Shown: positions 24,561-34,577, counted from the stretch's first letter. The stretch: DNA of 64,000 nt from Bacteroidales bacterium (GCA_016938685.1 JAFGUD010000470.1:1-64000); one strand, 5' to 3'. Notes: generated by a model from the letters alone, not told the origin. Numbers and translations: made by a program.

Positions 24561-26912
24561 TTAAAATTTTAAACTGTAACTTATTGAAGGAATGATTGGG
24601 AAAAGGCTTTGTTGGTATAGTTTTTTGACTGTTTTCCCATTTTCAATATTAGTGTCAAAAAAGTAAAAGTATGGATTTTGACGATTGTAAGTATTATATA
24701 TATTTATAGACCAAATTCGCAAACATTTTTCTTTTTGTTTTTTAAAATTAACAGATAAATCAAGTCTGTGATAAGGTTTCATCCGATAAGAATTTTTTTG
24801 TGTAAAATATTCCGTATGGTTAATCCAAGTGTTATTAGATAAAATATTATAACTGTCTATGGTTTCGATATATGCACTAGGTAAACTAATAGGTCTTCCT
24901 GACTGAAAAATCCAAAATATAGAAAAATCAATATTTTCGTTTAATTTATAAGCAGCAAAGATTTTAAAGTCATGTGGTCTGTCATATTCATATAAATACT
25001 CATTCCCAAGATTTATTTCAGCAAATTGTCTTGTTGTTTTTGAATAAGTGTACGCAATCCAACCGTTTACTTTCCCATTTGTCTTTTTTAAAAATAATTC
25101 AATTCCTTTACTTATTCCAATTCCTTCTTTCACACAGTTTTCTTCCCAATTATTAGCATTGTTTTGTATTGTGCCATACTCAAAAGCTAATAAATTTGTT
25201 GTTTTTTTGAAATAAAGATCGATATTCAGACTCAGATATTGAGAAAATATTAAGTTAACACCAGAAGCCACTTGTTTCGCATTTTCAGGAGGTGTCTGGT
25301 TTGTGGCAGGCAGCCATAAAGCACTTTCACCGCCATAATCAGCATATTGAATCTTGTGAATATTTTGGGTAGTTTCGGTATATGATGATTTTAGAGACAG
25401 CCATTTACTTAATATAATATTAATATCTACTCTGGGCTGCAAAGAGTTAAAAAACTTTTTATTAAATTTATATACGTTATATCTTAATCCCAAGTTAAGG
25501 ATTAAAAATTTACCTAATTTTATATCGTTTTCTAAAAAAGCAGAATATTCTTCTGATTTATATTTTGTTGAAATAGTAGTGTCTATTGTATTACTTATTG
25601 TATTATAATCAAGAAAATAAGAATTTGCAGGTTCAAATGTATGAGAAACAATATTAAATCCAATAAAAAGTTTGTAAAAATTTGAAATAAAAATAGTAGA
25701 ATTGTTGTTAAATGACATATCGAAAATAGAAGAATAAAATCTACTTTCATACGAAGTCGTGTCATTTGATTTTATGTTTAAGTATTTATTTTCAGTGTTA
25801 TACTTGAATTTAGACATAATAAAAGTGAAATTTGAAAATGAATTTCTAAATAATTTTGTATTCCATCTAATAGAACCTAAAGAGTTTCCGATATTTAATC
25901 TGTACTTATATTTTGAATAGTTTGAGTTATCTGAGTCATTAAAATTGGATGCAGAATTATCTTTTCCTTTGTAAAAACTTATAAATAATTTATTGTTATT
26001 TGAAAATTTATAATTAAATTTTAAGTTCGCATCGTAAAAAGAAAAAGAAGAAGCATCTTTATTATTAAGTAAATATGTATAAGGTATTGTAAATAAATCA
26101 ATAAAAGAACGTCTATATCCAAAAATAAATGACAATTTTTCTTTGATAATTGGACCTTCCACAAAAAAATTAGATGTAACCGGACTAATTGTAAAATTGT
26201 AATGAAAATTTTTCATATCACCGTCTTTTGTGCGAATGTCAATCACGGAAGATAATCTTCCACCGTACCTCGCAGGATATGAAGTTTTGTACAATTCCAC
26301 ATTTTTTATTGTATTAATATTAAAAATAGACACAAAACCGCCTAAATGATTTAGATAATATACAGGAGCATCATCTATAATTATTAAATTCTGATCGCTT
26401 GAGCCACCATGTACTATCAAATCGCTTTTCCCTTCAGTGCTTTGAGTTACTCCTGAGAGCATTTGCATACCTTTTAAAATATCAACTTCTGCTCCTAACA
26501 TAGGCATAATTTTAAAATTAGAAACATCAAGGTTAATCATACCTATTGGCTTTTCTAACATATTTTCTTTAGAGTTGATCACAATCTCTTCTATTTCCAA
26601 ATCATTTTTTTGAAGCTGAAAAACAATTGATGTATCACTTGAAATATGCAAAAACAATATTTCACTTTTATACCCGATATGATGTATTCTGAAAACACAA
26701 GTGTCTGCCAAGATAGCTTTTAAATTAAAATATCCGTATCCATTTGTTTGAAAAAACAAATTGTTATATTCTACAAAAGCACCAATCAATCTTTCTTTTG
26801 AGTCTTTGTCTTCAACATAGCCGCTTATATTATATTTTTGCCCGAACAAATTAATTGTAATTAATAAGTAAAAACAAACTAAAATAGTTTTAATGATAAT
26901 TTTCGCCTTCAT
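24561..26912 (-). CDS. TonB-dependent receptor with carboxypeptidase-like regulatory domain
   Basis: 783 residues. A signal peptide (1-24) is followed by a carboxypeptidase D regulatory-like domain (about 28-110, YNISGYVEDKDSKERLIGAFVEY) and a plug with MLSGVTQSTEGKSDLIVHGG near residue 150-170. A beta-barrel of about 22 strands ends in the aromatic SYSLKF. It should import a ligand through the outer membrane using TonB energy. It overlaps the DUF4249 gene by 23 bp, so they are translated together. It is probably the pore of a SusC/D-like complex, but no SusD homologue exists. The ligand is unknown. It lies inside the cassette flanked by the 49-bp direct repeat. Confidence 0.9.
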   Translation of the reverse strand: MKAKIIIKTILVCFYLLITINLFGQKYNISGYVEDKDSKERLIGAFVEYNNLFFQTNGYGYFNLKAILADTCVFRIHHIGYKSEILFLHISSDTSIVFQLQKNDLEIEEIVINSKENMLEKPIGMINLDVSNFKIMPMLGAEVDILKGMQMLSGVTQSTEGKSDLIVHGGSSDQNLIIIDDAPVYYLNHLGGFVSIFNINTIKNVELYKTSYPARYGGRLSSVIDIRTKDGDMKNFHYNFTISPVTSNFFVEGPIIKEKLSFIFGYRRSFIDLFTIPYTYLLNNKDASSFSFYDANLKFNYKFSNNNKLFISFYKGKDNSASNFNDSDNSNYSKYKYRLNIGNSLGSIRWNTKLFRNSFSNFTFIMSKFKYNTENKYLNIKSNDTTSYESRFYSSIFDMSFNNNSTIFISNFYKLFIGFNIVSHTFEPANSYFLDYNTISNTIDTTISTKYKSEEYSAFLENDIKLGKFLILNLGLRYNVYKFNKKFFNSLQPRVDINIILSKWLSLKSSYTETTQNIHKIQYADYGGESALWLPATNQTPPENAKQVASGVNLIFSQYLSLNIDLYFKKTTNLLAFEYGTIQNNANNWEENCVKEGIGISKGIELFLKKTNGKVNGWIAYTYSKTTRQFAEINLGNEYLYEYDRPHDFKIFAAYKLNENIDFSIFWIFQSGRPISLPSAYIETIDSYNILSNNTWINHTEYFTQKNSYRMKPYHRLDLSVNFKKQKEKCLRIWSINIYNTYNRQNPYFYFFDTNIENGKTVKKLYQQSLFPIIPSISYSLKF

Positions 26913-27822
26913 AGATTAAGGTATCATAAATTGGATTAAATCCGGCAAAAATGCCTAATCCGTTAGTAATATTTGAATAAATGTAAAAATCCTGATTTGT
27001 ATTATATAAATCAGGAAGTGTATTAATTATCTCAGCTTGAATAACAGATTTTTTATATTTATAATTGGCAAAACTGATTTTATTAAGCTGTAAAATAACA
27101 ATTAGATTTGTGTCTATCGTTTCAGAATAAGCGTGAGGCAAAAATATTTTGTCAGTCTCATAGTCAATAGAAAAGCTTTGGGTTTCATTTTGAAAAAAAC
27201 TATCAGAAAAGATGACATTAGTATAAAAATTTCCAATCATATTATTTGTTTCATTTGAAATAACGTTACTTTCTGCCTGAAACCAGCAAAATGAAGTAAT
27301 AAAATTGCTGTCTATATATCCTGATCTAGTATATGGAAAACTCAAATTATAGTAATCGGAGCCGATTTTATCAGCTATATTAAAATCTAATGTTGAATAC
27401 AAGTAGCTTTCAATTTCTTTACAATAAGCTGTGTTGTTAACATAATTATAATCACTTTTTGATGGAATTGTATCAGTTGCATAAATAATTTCATATTCAG
27501 GAACATCTATCTTTATTGTATATGGAGTTTCAATATTCGCAACTACATTTGATAAATAATCTCCATTACCTACATATTTTAAATCATCAATTTTTGCAAA
27601 ACCTGACCACAATTCAATTTTAGCATTTTCTATAATCTCAGTGTTTGTATCAAGAGGATTTGCTGAAAAAGAGAGATGTACATTGAAAAGACTATCAGGA
27701 CAAAAAAGGCAATTAACAACAACTTGTTTATCAATCTGTTTAAAATCTAAATCTACTTCTTTTATGCAAGAATAATTAAGAAAAACTATTGCAAAAAAAA
27801 ACAACCAAATGATATTTTTCAT
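26890..27822 (-). CDS. DUF4249 family lipoprotein
   Basis: 310 residues. The lipobox FLNYSC places the lipidated Cys at residue 19, and the following CIKEVDLDFKQIDKQVVVNCLF segment is the usual DUF4249 start. Beta-rich throughout, like an outer-membrane lipoprotein. DUF4249 genes typically sit next to TonB-dependent receptors in Bacteroidota and probably act as their surface lid or accessory protein. The stop codon lies inside the receptor gene (26890-26912), so the pair is strictly coupled. Ligand unknown. Confidence 0.88.
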   Translation of the reverse strand: MKNIIWLFFFAIVFLNYSCIKEVDLDFKQIDKQVVVNCLFCPDSLFNVHLSFSANPLDTNTEIIENAKIELWSGFAKIDDLKYVGNGDYLSNVVANIETPYTIKIDVPEYEIIYATDTIPSKSDYNYVNNTAYCKEIESYLYSTLDFNIADKIGSDYYNLSFPYTRSGYIDSNFITSFCWFQAESNVISNETNNMIGNFYTNVIFSDSFFQNETQSFSIDYETDKIFLPHAYSETIDTNLIVILQLNKISFANYKYKKSVIQAEIINTLPDLYNTNQDFYIYSNITNGLGIFAGFNPIYDTLIYEGENYH

Positions 27823-27943
27823 ATAAAATTATTCAAAAGTTATAATTTGCTTCTTAAAAATAGAATAAATAAGCAAGTATTTCTATTGGAAAAATGAAAA
27901 CTTGCTTAAAAATTCCATAATTATAAGATAAATCAAAATTTCA

Positions 27944-29038
27944 TTACCAAATCAATGTAGTGCTTAAAGTACCTTCCTCTCCTGCTTCGAAATTAGCAGT
28001 AATTTCATTAGGTTTTACACTGAAGAAATTTGAATACATAGGGGCTGTGACCGAAAAACTATTATTGTCATGATCCCCAGTGTTGCCAGACTTCGCTCTA
28101 TATCCTAGTGGAGCATCATCACATTTGTTTTTTGTATAAACCCATCCTGATATTCCTGCGTATAAATATGTACTCCAATTTTTCCATCTCTTTCCATTCC
28201 AATAAGATGTTTTTACACTAGCTTTTAAATGATGGGTAAATAATACAGCATTATTTACAATATCTATTTTTCCTTCAATTTTTCTTTTGATACCATCTTC
28301 TATCCATGTCTCCATATCCCAGGCAGTTGAAATATTTTCTCTGCATTTTGTAGTCTTACATTCTACACAATAGGTTTCTTCATTTTCATAATCTCCATAT
28401 ACTTTAATAATGCCTTCTTTTTCCAAATTGGTCAATGAATTAATGTTTAATTTCTCTAAAATAGTAAAATCTAAATTAAATATTTCCACTGTTATTTCTT
28501 CGGTCATAAAAACAAAAATACTATTTTCAATAATTACTTCTCCATTTTTATTTAATAAAGCTCTTAACGTTACGTCGCTTATATAATAATTATCAGGATT
28601 GTATATTTCTTCTTGATCAAAAATTTTATTATATTCGTCAATTTTATCTTGAATTTCTGCTCTTAAACTTCTAAAATATAAAGAATTTTCAAAACTACTA
28701 TAAACTAAATTATAATCAATTTCTATACTTTCGGATAATTCAATTGATTCTTTATCACTTAAATTTTGAAAAATATTTGAAATTTTGGACAAATATAAAT
28801 TGTTTATAGAGTCTAGTTCCCTATATGTTTTTCTGAAACTTTCCAAATCTTTAAAGACTAATATTCCATTTCTTACTAATATTTCTTCATGCTTTGGATA
28901 AAATAACTCAGTTCCAATAGTGTTGATTTCTGTTTTTTTACTTTCTATTTTTGTAATTTCCTGTTTTTCGCAACCACTAAAAATAAATCCAAGTGTTAAA
29001 ACTGCAACCAAAAGTAGTGGTAAATTTTTTAATTTCAT
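27944..29038 (-). CDS. hypothetical lipoprotein
   Basis: 364 residues from the ATG at 29038; an upstream in-frame ATG at 29104 would put 22 polar residues before the signal and is rejected. The signal ends in GFIFSGC with the lipidated Cys at 23. A coiled-coil or helical part (about 60-150) is followed by a beta-rich half with CVECKTTKC, a Cys-rich pair, and Trp-rich segments such as SYWNGKRWKNW. I do not recognise the family. It stands 121 bp upstream of the DUF4249 gene on the same strand and within the 49-bp direct repeats, so it may belong to the same uptake unit. Confidence 0.65.
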   Translation of the reverse strand: MKLKNLPLLLVAVLTLGFIFSGCEKQEITKIESKKTEINTIGTELFYPKHEEILVRNGILVFKDLESFRKTYRELDSINNLYLSKISNIFQNLSDKESIELSESIEIDYNLVYSSFENSLYFRSLRAEIQDKIDEYNKIFDQEEIYNPDNYYISDVTLRALLNKNGEVIIENSIFVFMTEEITVEIFNLDFTILEKLNINSLTNLEKEGIIKVYGDYENEETYCVECKTTKCRENISTAWDMETWIEDGIKRKIEGKIDIVNNAVLFTHHLKASVKTSYWNGKRWKNWSTYLYAGISGWVYTKNKCDDAPLGYRAKSGNTGDHDNNSFSVTAPMYSNFFSVKPNEITANFEAGEEGTLSTTLIW

Positions 29039-29459
29039 TGTTAAAATTTTTAAAAAAGTTAATAAATTATTCCGATATGGTTTTAGTGTTCGTGATTTTT
29101 GCATAGCAAAAAATTAAAACTAAAATAATACCAGCATTACACCCGAATTACAAATAATATTCTTTGGTTTGACAGGTGTAACAAGTTGATTTTTAGCGGA
29201 TAATGTTTTCTGATAGTACGTACTTTCTGGGCGCAAAGTCAAAAAAAAAAAAAACAGAATGACCAAATTGAATTACATGTTTTACAACACTAATTTGTGT
29301 TAATTATTTGGAGCTATTGAGTTTATTGGGCTTTATAAAAATAGTTGTGTCTTATAGTTATTTTATAATTTATAGCAATAGTTTGTTAAACTTATTGGTG
29401 CATACATGTCTATTAAAGAGTCAAGGCTTTTTGTTTGGTGGTAGGAGGCTTTAAGTTTT
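29039..29459. other. gene-free stretch
   Basis: No open frame. It contains a 7-bp inverted pair, TTACACC...GGTGTAA, spaced by about 30 bases near 29138-29180, and an A14 tract near 29240. It lies between the 3' end of the response regulator and the lipoprotein start, so any promoter for the cassette genes should be here. I saw no convincing TAnnTTTG box. Confidence 0.5.
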
Positions 29460-30185
29460 CTACAACAACTTAAATTTTTTCATCAAATCTTCTTTGAATT
29501 TTCTGCTGATGCCGAAAAAATCACTTTTTATGTAAACCATGTTGTCTTCAATTTTGTCTATTTTATCAATTGCAACAGCGTGTGATTTGTGGATTCTTAC
29601 TATGTTTTCGTCATTTATTTTTTCCAAAGTTGTTCGTAGATTGGAACTTGAAAAGAATTTTCCTTTTAGCGTTTTTATAAGTGAGTAATTGTCAACTGCC
29701 TGAATCCAAAGAATATCTGATATGTCTATTTTTATAAGTTTGTTGTTGTCTTTTACAAAAATAAAATTTTTATTATCCGATTCATTTAATAAAGTATTGG
29801 GTTCGTTATTTTTGAAACGTTCAATTGCAAGTGTTATATTGTGACTTAAATCGTTGTCTTTAAAGGGTTTAGTGATATAACCCATAGGATTTGTTGGTAA
29901 GGTTTCCTTAAAAAAAGAATCATCGGTATATGCTGTTAGAAAAATTACAGGAATATTAAATTTTTCTTTTATTATTTTAGCAATGTCAATGCCCGATTTT
30001 TTTTCGTTAAGGTTGATGTCTAATATTGCAATATCTATCTGTTTTTCAGCAAGTAACATAAGAGCTTCGTTGTACGATGAAGCATTACCCACAACGTCAA
30101 AATTCATTGCGGTTAAGCGATTTTCGAGGTCGAGTGCAATTGTAAACTCATCTTCAACTATCAGTACTTTTATTTTTTCTTCCAT
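29460..30185 (-). CDS. LytTR-type response regulator
   Basis: 241 residues. The receiver domain (about 1-120) has VLIVEDEFTIALDLE with the acidic pair, AILDINLNEKKSG with the phospho-acceptor Asp near 57, and YITKPFK with the switch Lys. The LytTR DNA-binding domain (about 140-241) starts at FIFVKDNNKLIKIDISDILWIQA and ends in FFGISRKFKEDLMKKFKLL. The histidine kinase at 30208 lies 22 bp upstream on the same strand, so they are a two-component pair. The 3' end is duplicated at 24456-24504 as a 49-bp identical stretch. Confidence 0.93.
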   Translation of the reverse strand: MEEKIKVLIVEDEFTIALDLENRLTAMNFDVVGNASSYNEALMLLAEKQIDIAILDINLNEKKSGIDIAKIIKEKFNIPVIFLTAYTDDSFFKETLPTNPMGYITKPFKDNDLSHNITLAIERFKNNEPNTLLNESDNKNFIFVKDNNKLIKIDISDILWIQAVDNYSLIKTLKGKFFSSSNLRTTLEKINDENIVRIHKSHAVAIDKIDKIEDNMVYIKSDFFGISRKFKEDLMKKFKLL

Positions 30186-30207
30186 TTGTAAGTTTTATTT
30201 CCGGTGT

Positions 30208-32142
30208 TCAGGATTTTAATGGAATAACAATTTTAAATTTTACTCCAATTTCTGTTTCTTCGATTGAAAATGAACCTTTAATTTGTTTTGTCATACCTGT
30301 AATTAGATTCATTCCAAGTGAATTGGTTTTAATAATATCAAAATCAGAAGTAAGACCGGAGCCGTTGTCCGAATAAATAATTGTAGAATAATTGTTGTCA
30401 TTTTTTCCGAAAATAGAAATTTCTGGTGTGTTTTGTTTACTAAACGCGTGTTTTATACTGTTTGTTATTAGTTCGTTCAATATTAATCCAAAAGTAACCG
30501 CATTATTAACTTCAAAAAAAACGTTTTCAATTTCCAAATTTAGATTTATTCTTTTGTCCGTTTTGTTCAAAGATTTGATAATATTTAAAGCCATTTCTTC
30601 AACATATTCTGCAATGTCGATTGATTTTAAATTGACTGATTTATAGAGTTTTTCATGTATTGCAACCATCGACGAGATTCTGTTACGGCTTATCTCCAAA
30701 ATTTCTTCAACAGGTAAATCTTTTGAGTGACTTTTTTGTAAGTTAAGCAAACTTGATATTATCTGTAAATTGTTTTTAACGCGATGATGAAGTTCTTTGA
30801 GTAAAACTTCTCTTTCTGTTACTCTTAATAATAATTCTTTACTAAGTTTTGTTTTTATCCTAAATTGATAAAAAAATACAATAGCAAATAATGCTAAAAC
30901 AAATGCTGTTAAGATTACAAAAATTAGAAATATGCTTCGTTTTTCTGCTAAGGCAGTTTTTTTATCTATTTCTAGCTGTTTAATTTTGGCTGTATTTTGC
31001 AGGTCTTTTATTTGATTTTCTTTGTCTTTTAAATCATATTTAACTTGCAGATTGTTTATGTTTTTTGTTTGTTCTAAGTTGAAAATTGAGTCTTTGATTG
31101 TTTGGCTTTTTTCAAGATATTTTAAAGCTGAATCTGCGTAATTTATTGATTTATAGGTAGTATAAAGTTTTGTGTAAATGTCTAATTGTAGTTTGAAAGA
31201 GTTTACTTTTATAATATTATCTAATGCAGAATAGTAATAATTTTGGGCTAAATTAAATTTATCGGTCAAAAAATAGTAATCACCGATTCCAATCAAAGCT
31301 TGAACAATTCCGAAAGTATAATCAGTTTCTGAAAATAATTTGTAAGCTTTTGAAAAATAAAAAAGAGCTTCTTTGTTTTCGCCAAGTTTAAAAAGAGCTT
31401 CTGCTAAATTTATATAAGAATTTCCCGCATCAGTTTTCCTGTTGTCTTCTTCCCAAAGTATTGCCGATTTTTTATATGTGTTTTTTGCCTGCTCGTAGTC
31501 TTTTTGTTTAAAGTATAAGCTTGCCATATCAGTTAGAACAAAAGCCTCGCCTCGTTTTTGTCCGGTTTTTTCATAAAATTCTTTTGATATGTTGAAAAAA
31601 TGAAGTGCTTTGTCAAAATTATTTATTTCAAGATATAATTCTCCAATATTTGAATATACGTTTGCCAGATTAATAGTGTCTAAGGTGCTTTCAAAAATTT
31701 GCATTGACTCAAAATAATAAGAAAGCGATTTTTCATAGTCTCCAATTTCCTGATAAATACGTGCAATATTATTATCACACGAAGCAACACCTTCCATGTA
31801 TTCGTCTTGTCTGAAATAATTCTGAGCCTGTTTAATGTAAAAAAGAGCACTGTCGTATTTGCCTGTGTTTTTATATGTTACGCCAAGTAATAGACTAACA
31901 TAAGTTAGGTTTTCTATGTCATCAACTTTTGTGTTTTCGAGCGATTTTTGACAATAATAAATACACGAATCATAATTTTGGTAATGAATAACATAAGCTA
32001 TCTGGTAGTAAATATCTGCAATGCTGTCAGTTGTTTTTAGCAGATTTTTAAGGGAGTCTATTTCGCTTTGACTAAATACGTTTTGCGTAAAAATAAGCAG
32101 AATTAGAAAAGGGAAAATTGTTTTTTTTATCAATTGTTTCAC
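30208..32142 (-). CDS. TPR sensor histidine kinase (HisKA_2 type)
   Basis: 644 residues, GTG start. A signal peptide or N-terminal helix (1-25) precedes a periplasmic or exposed TPR array (about 40-330) with repeated ALxYY/AxNxYxKS patterns. Then come a coiled coil (360-400), a membrane helix (about 403-425), a HisKA_2 dimerisation domain with ELHHRVKNNLQII (His near 449) and an HATPase domain with NELITNSIKHAF and DNGSGL. It phosphorylates the LytTR regulator encoded 22 bp downstream. The signal sensed is unknown. A TATATTCG word about 30 bp upstream may be its -7 box. Confidence 0.9.
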   Translation of the reverse strand: MKQLIKKTIFPFLILLIFTQNVFSQSEIDSLKNLLKTTDSIADIYYQIAYVIHYQNYDSCIYYCQKSLENTKVDDIENLTYVSLLLGVTYKNTGKYDSALFYIKQAQNYFRQDEYMEGVASCDNNIARIYQEIGDYEKSLSYYFESMQIFESTLDTINLANVYSNIGELYLEINNFDKALHFFNISKEFYEKTGQKRGEAFVLTDMASLYFKQKDYEQAKNTYKKSAILWEEDNRKTDAGNSYINLAEALFKLGENKEALFYFSKAYKLFSETDYTFGIVQALIGIGDYYFLTDKFNLAQNYYYSALDNIIKVNSFKLQLDIYTKLYTTYKSINYADSALKYLEKSQTIKDSIFNLEQTKNINNLQVKYDLKDKENQIKDLQNTAKIKQLEIDKKTALAEKRSIFLIFVILTAFVLALFAIVFFYQFRIKTKLSKELLLRVTEREVLLKELHHRVKNNLQIISSLLNLQKSHSKDLPVEEILEISRNRISSMVAIHEKLYKSVNLKSIDIAEYVEEMALNIIKSLNKTDKRINLNLEIENVFFEVNNAVTFGLILNELITNSIKHAFSKQNTPEISIFGKNDNNYSTIIYSDNGSGLTSDFDIIKTNSLGMNLITGMTKQIKGSFSIEETEIGVKFKIVIPLKS

Positions 32143-32271
32143 TGTTATGAAAATATTTAAGTCGCGAATATAATAAAATTTAGAAATAAGTTATTCTTTG
32201 AATTTTGGATTTTTGTTCGATTTAATTAAAACAATTTATTATTATTTTTTTTATCTATAATTCGCACTTAA

Positions 32272-32334
32272 TTTTTTGACTTTTGACAATCGTAATAATG
32301 TCAAAATCTTTAATCTATTCTGTCAAAATGTCAA
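32272..32334. promoter_or_regulatory. inverted and direct TTTTGAC/TGTCAAAA sites, candidate operator
   Basis: TTTTGACA (32281-32288), a 10-bp spacer, then TGTCAAAA (32299-32306) is a perfect inverted repeat. A second TTTTTGAC precedes it at 32272, and TGTCAAAATGTCAATT follows at 32321. The sites lie between the divergent kinase and htpG starts, 130-225 bp from each. They do not match CIRCE (TTAGCACTC-N9-GAGTGCTAA). The regulator is unknown. Confidence 0.45.
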
Positions 32335-32405
32335 TTTGCTCTATTTATAGTTATGTTTTATTTTTATTGATGTAACTTGAAGATTATTAAGTGTTTGCAT
32401 AGCGT

Positions 32406-32450
32406 TATGATTCTTAATTCTTATTTCTTATCTCTTAACTTACTCTCGTG
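32406..32450. repeat. TTAAGAAATAAGAA-type repeat (family C)
   Basis: The minus strand reads GTTAAGAGATAAGAAATAAGAATTAAGAATC. The same words occur in frame inside the gene at 40853. Apart from this and the site at 32272, the 353 bp between the kinase and htpG hold nothing recognised. Confidence 0.6.
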
Positions 32451-32495
32451 GCATAAGGTTTGAAAATGTAAAGCAGATAATAAAAACATAGTATT

Positions 32496-34562
32496 ATGGA
32501 TGCACAAAAAGGTAAAATTGGCGTAACCGCCGAAAATATTTTTCCAATAATTAAAAAATTCTTGTATTCTGAGCAAGAAATTTTTTTACGAGAATTGGTT
32601 TCTAACGCAGTAGACGCTACTCAAAAAGCTAAAACTTTGGCTAGAACCGGCGAACTTGAAGGCGAGCTTGGCGATTTAACAATTAGAGTTTCTATTGACA
32701 AAGAAAACAAGACAATAACTATTTCTGACAGTGGAATAGGGATGGATGCAGAGGAAGTTGACAAATATATCAATCAAATTGCATTCACCGGTGCAAATGA
32801 TTTTCTTGATAAATATAAAGATAAAATTGACGCTATTATTGGTCATTTTGGTCTTGGTTTTTACTCCGCTTTTATGGTTGCCGAAAAAGTTGAACTTGTT
32901 ACAAAATCCTACAAAAAAGACTCAAAAGCTGTACGTTGGATTTGTGATGGTTCTCCTGAATTTTCACTCGAAGATGCCGAAAAAGAAACCCGTGGAACTG
33001 ATGTTATTCTTCATGTTGGCGAAGATGATAAGGAGTTTTTAGAGGATAGTCGTATTCAAGGGCTTTTGGATAGATATTGCAGGTTTTTACCTATTCCTAT
33101 TGGATTTGGTAAAGAAAAAGAATATAAAGACGGCAAACAACTTGAAACCGAAAAAGATATTATAATAAATGATACAGAACCTATTTGGAAGAAGAAACCC
33201 ACGGAATTAAAAGATGAAGATTACAAAGAGTTTTATAAAAAACTTTACCCGCAGAGCTTTGAAGATCCATTGTTTCATATTCATTTGAATGTAGATTTCC
33301 CGTTTAATTTAACCGGAATATTATATTTCCCTAAAATCAGAACTAATCTTGAAGTTCAAAAAAACAAAATTAACTTGTATTCAAACCAAGTTTTTGTAAC
33401 AGATTCTGTTGAAAATATTGTTCCTGAATTTTTGACATTGTTGCACGGAGTTCTTGATTCACCTGATATTCCGCTTAACGTATCAAGAAGTTATTTACAG
33501 TCCGATTCTAATGTTCGCAAAATCTCAAGCCATATTACTAAGAAAGTCGCTGACAAGTTGGCAGAGATTTTCAAAAATCAACGTGATGAATTTGAGAAAA
33601 AATGGGACGATTTAAAATTGTTCATTGAATATGGAATGTTATCTGACGATAAGTTCTTTGAAAAAGCAAAAGGATTTTTCTTGTACAAAAATGTCGATGC
33701 AAAATGTTTTTCTGTTGAGGAATACGAAAAGTTAATTAAAGAAAATCAAACAGATAAAGACGGAAAAGTAATTTATTTGTACGCAACCAATAAAATAGAG
33801 CAATTCAAATTTATAGAAGATGCAAAAGACAGAGGCTATGATGTTGTTATGTTTGATGGTCCTTTTGATATTCCGTTTATTAATATGTTTGAAACAAAGC
33901 TTGAAAATTCACGCTTTGCTCGCGTAGATTCTGATACAATTGATAATTTGATTAGAAAAGACGATAAAAAAGAAATCAGTATTCCAAAAGAAGATCAGGA
34001 CGACTTAACACTAGCTTATGAAACAGCTGCCCCCGAATCCGTAGGAACTTATTTTGTGCAGTTTAGCGAACTTGGCGAGAAAGAATTGCCGGTTGTTATC
34101 ACTCAAAGTGAATATATGCGCAGAATGAAAGATATTGGTCTTATGGGCGGACCAGAAGTAAGTCTGTACAATAACTTGCCTGATAATTACAATTTGGTTA
34201 TAAATGCTACGCATCCTTTGACAAAACAAGTTATTGAAGGTAAAAAAACTGATTTGGGTAAAAATCTTGAAGAGTTGAGAGGAAAAGTTAGCAAAGTTAA
34301 TGTTGAACTAGACGCCCTAAAAGAATTAACCAAAGATAAAAAAGAAGAAGAAATTTCTCAGGAAGAAAAAGATAAAAAAGAAGATTTAGAGAAAGAACGC
34401 TCAGGATACGAAGACGAAATCAGAAAAATTGTCAAAGAATGGGCAGTTACGAATAATCTTGTTAAGCAAGTTATTGATTTGGCTTTGTTGGCTAAAAATT
34501 TGTTGAAAGGAGAGGCATTGATGAATTTTGTTAGACGTTCGGTTGATTTTATCGAAAAATAA
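32496..34562 (+). CDS. htpG: molecular chaperone HtpG (Hsp90)
   Basis: 688 residues, within the bacterial Hsp90 range. The GHKL ATPase domain shows FLRELVSNAVDATQKA (about 32-47), ISDSGIGMDAEEV (about 80-92) and the lid with GHFGLGFYSAFMVA (about 120-133). The middle domain holds the conserved catalytic Arg in NVSRSYLQSD near residue 330. The C-terminal dimerisation domain has a Lys/Glu-rich insert (about 600-640), longer than in E. coli HtpG. It refolds proteins in the cytoplasm with ATP. The inverted TTTTGAC sites about 200 bp upstream may regulate it. A hairpin terminator follows. Confidence 0.95.
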   Translation: MDAQKGKIGVTAENIFPIIKKFLYSEQEIFLRELVSNAVDATQKAKTLARTGELEGELGDLTIRVSIDKENKTITISDSGIGMDAEEVDKYINQIAFTGANDFLDKYKDKIDAIIGHFGLGFYSAFMVAEKVELVTKSYKKDSKAVRWICDGSPEFSLEDAEKETRGTDVILHVGEDDKEFLEDSRIQGLLDRYCRFLPIPIGFGKEKEYKDGKQLETEKDIIINDTEPIWKKKPTELKDEDYKEFYKKLYPQSFEDPLFHIHLNVDFPFNLTGILYFPKIRTNLEVQKNKINLYSNQVFVTDSVENIVPEFLTLLHGVLDSPDIPLNVSRSYLQSDSNVRKISSHITKKVADKLAEIFKNQRDEFEKKWDDLKLFIEYGMLSDDKFFEKAKGFFLYKNVDAKCFSVEEYEKLIKENQTDKDGKVIYLYATNKIEQFKFIEDAKDRGYDVVMFDGPFDIPFINMFETKLENSRFARVDSDTIDNLIRKDDKKEISIPKEDQDDLTLAYETAAPESVGTYFVQFSELGEKELPVVITQSEYMRRMKDIGLMGGPEVSLYNNLPDNYNLVINATHPLTKQVIEGKKTDLGKNLEELRGKVSKVNVELDALKELTKDKKEEEISQEEKDKKEDLEKERSGYEDEIRKIVKEWAVTNNLVKQVIDLALLAKNLLKGEALMNFVRRSVDFIEK

Positions 34563-34577
34563 TTTTTGTTTTTTGGA

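Noticed and set aside
32143-32495. CIRCE-type heat-shock operator before htpG
   Set aside because: The inverted repeat present is TTTTGACA-N10-TGTCAAAA, unlike the CIRCE consensus.
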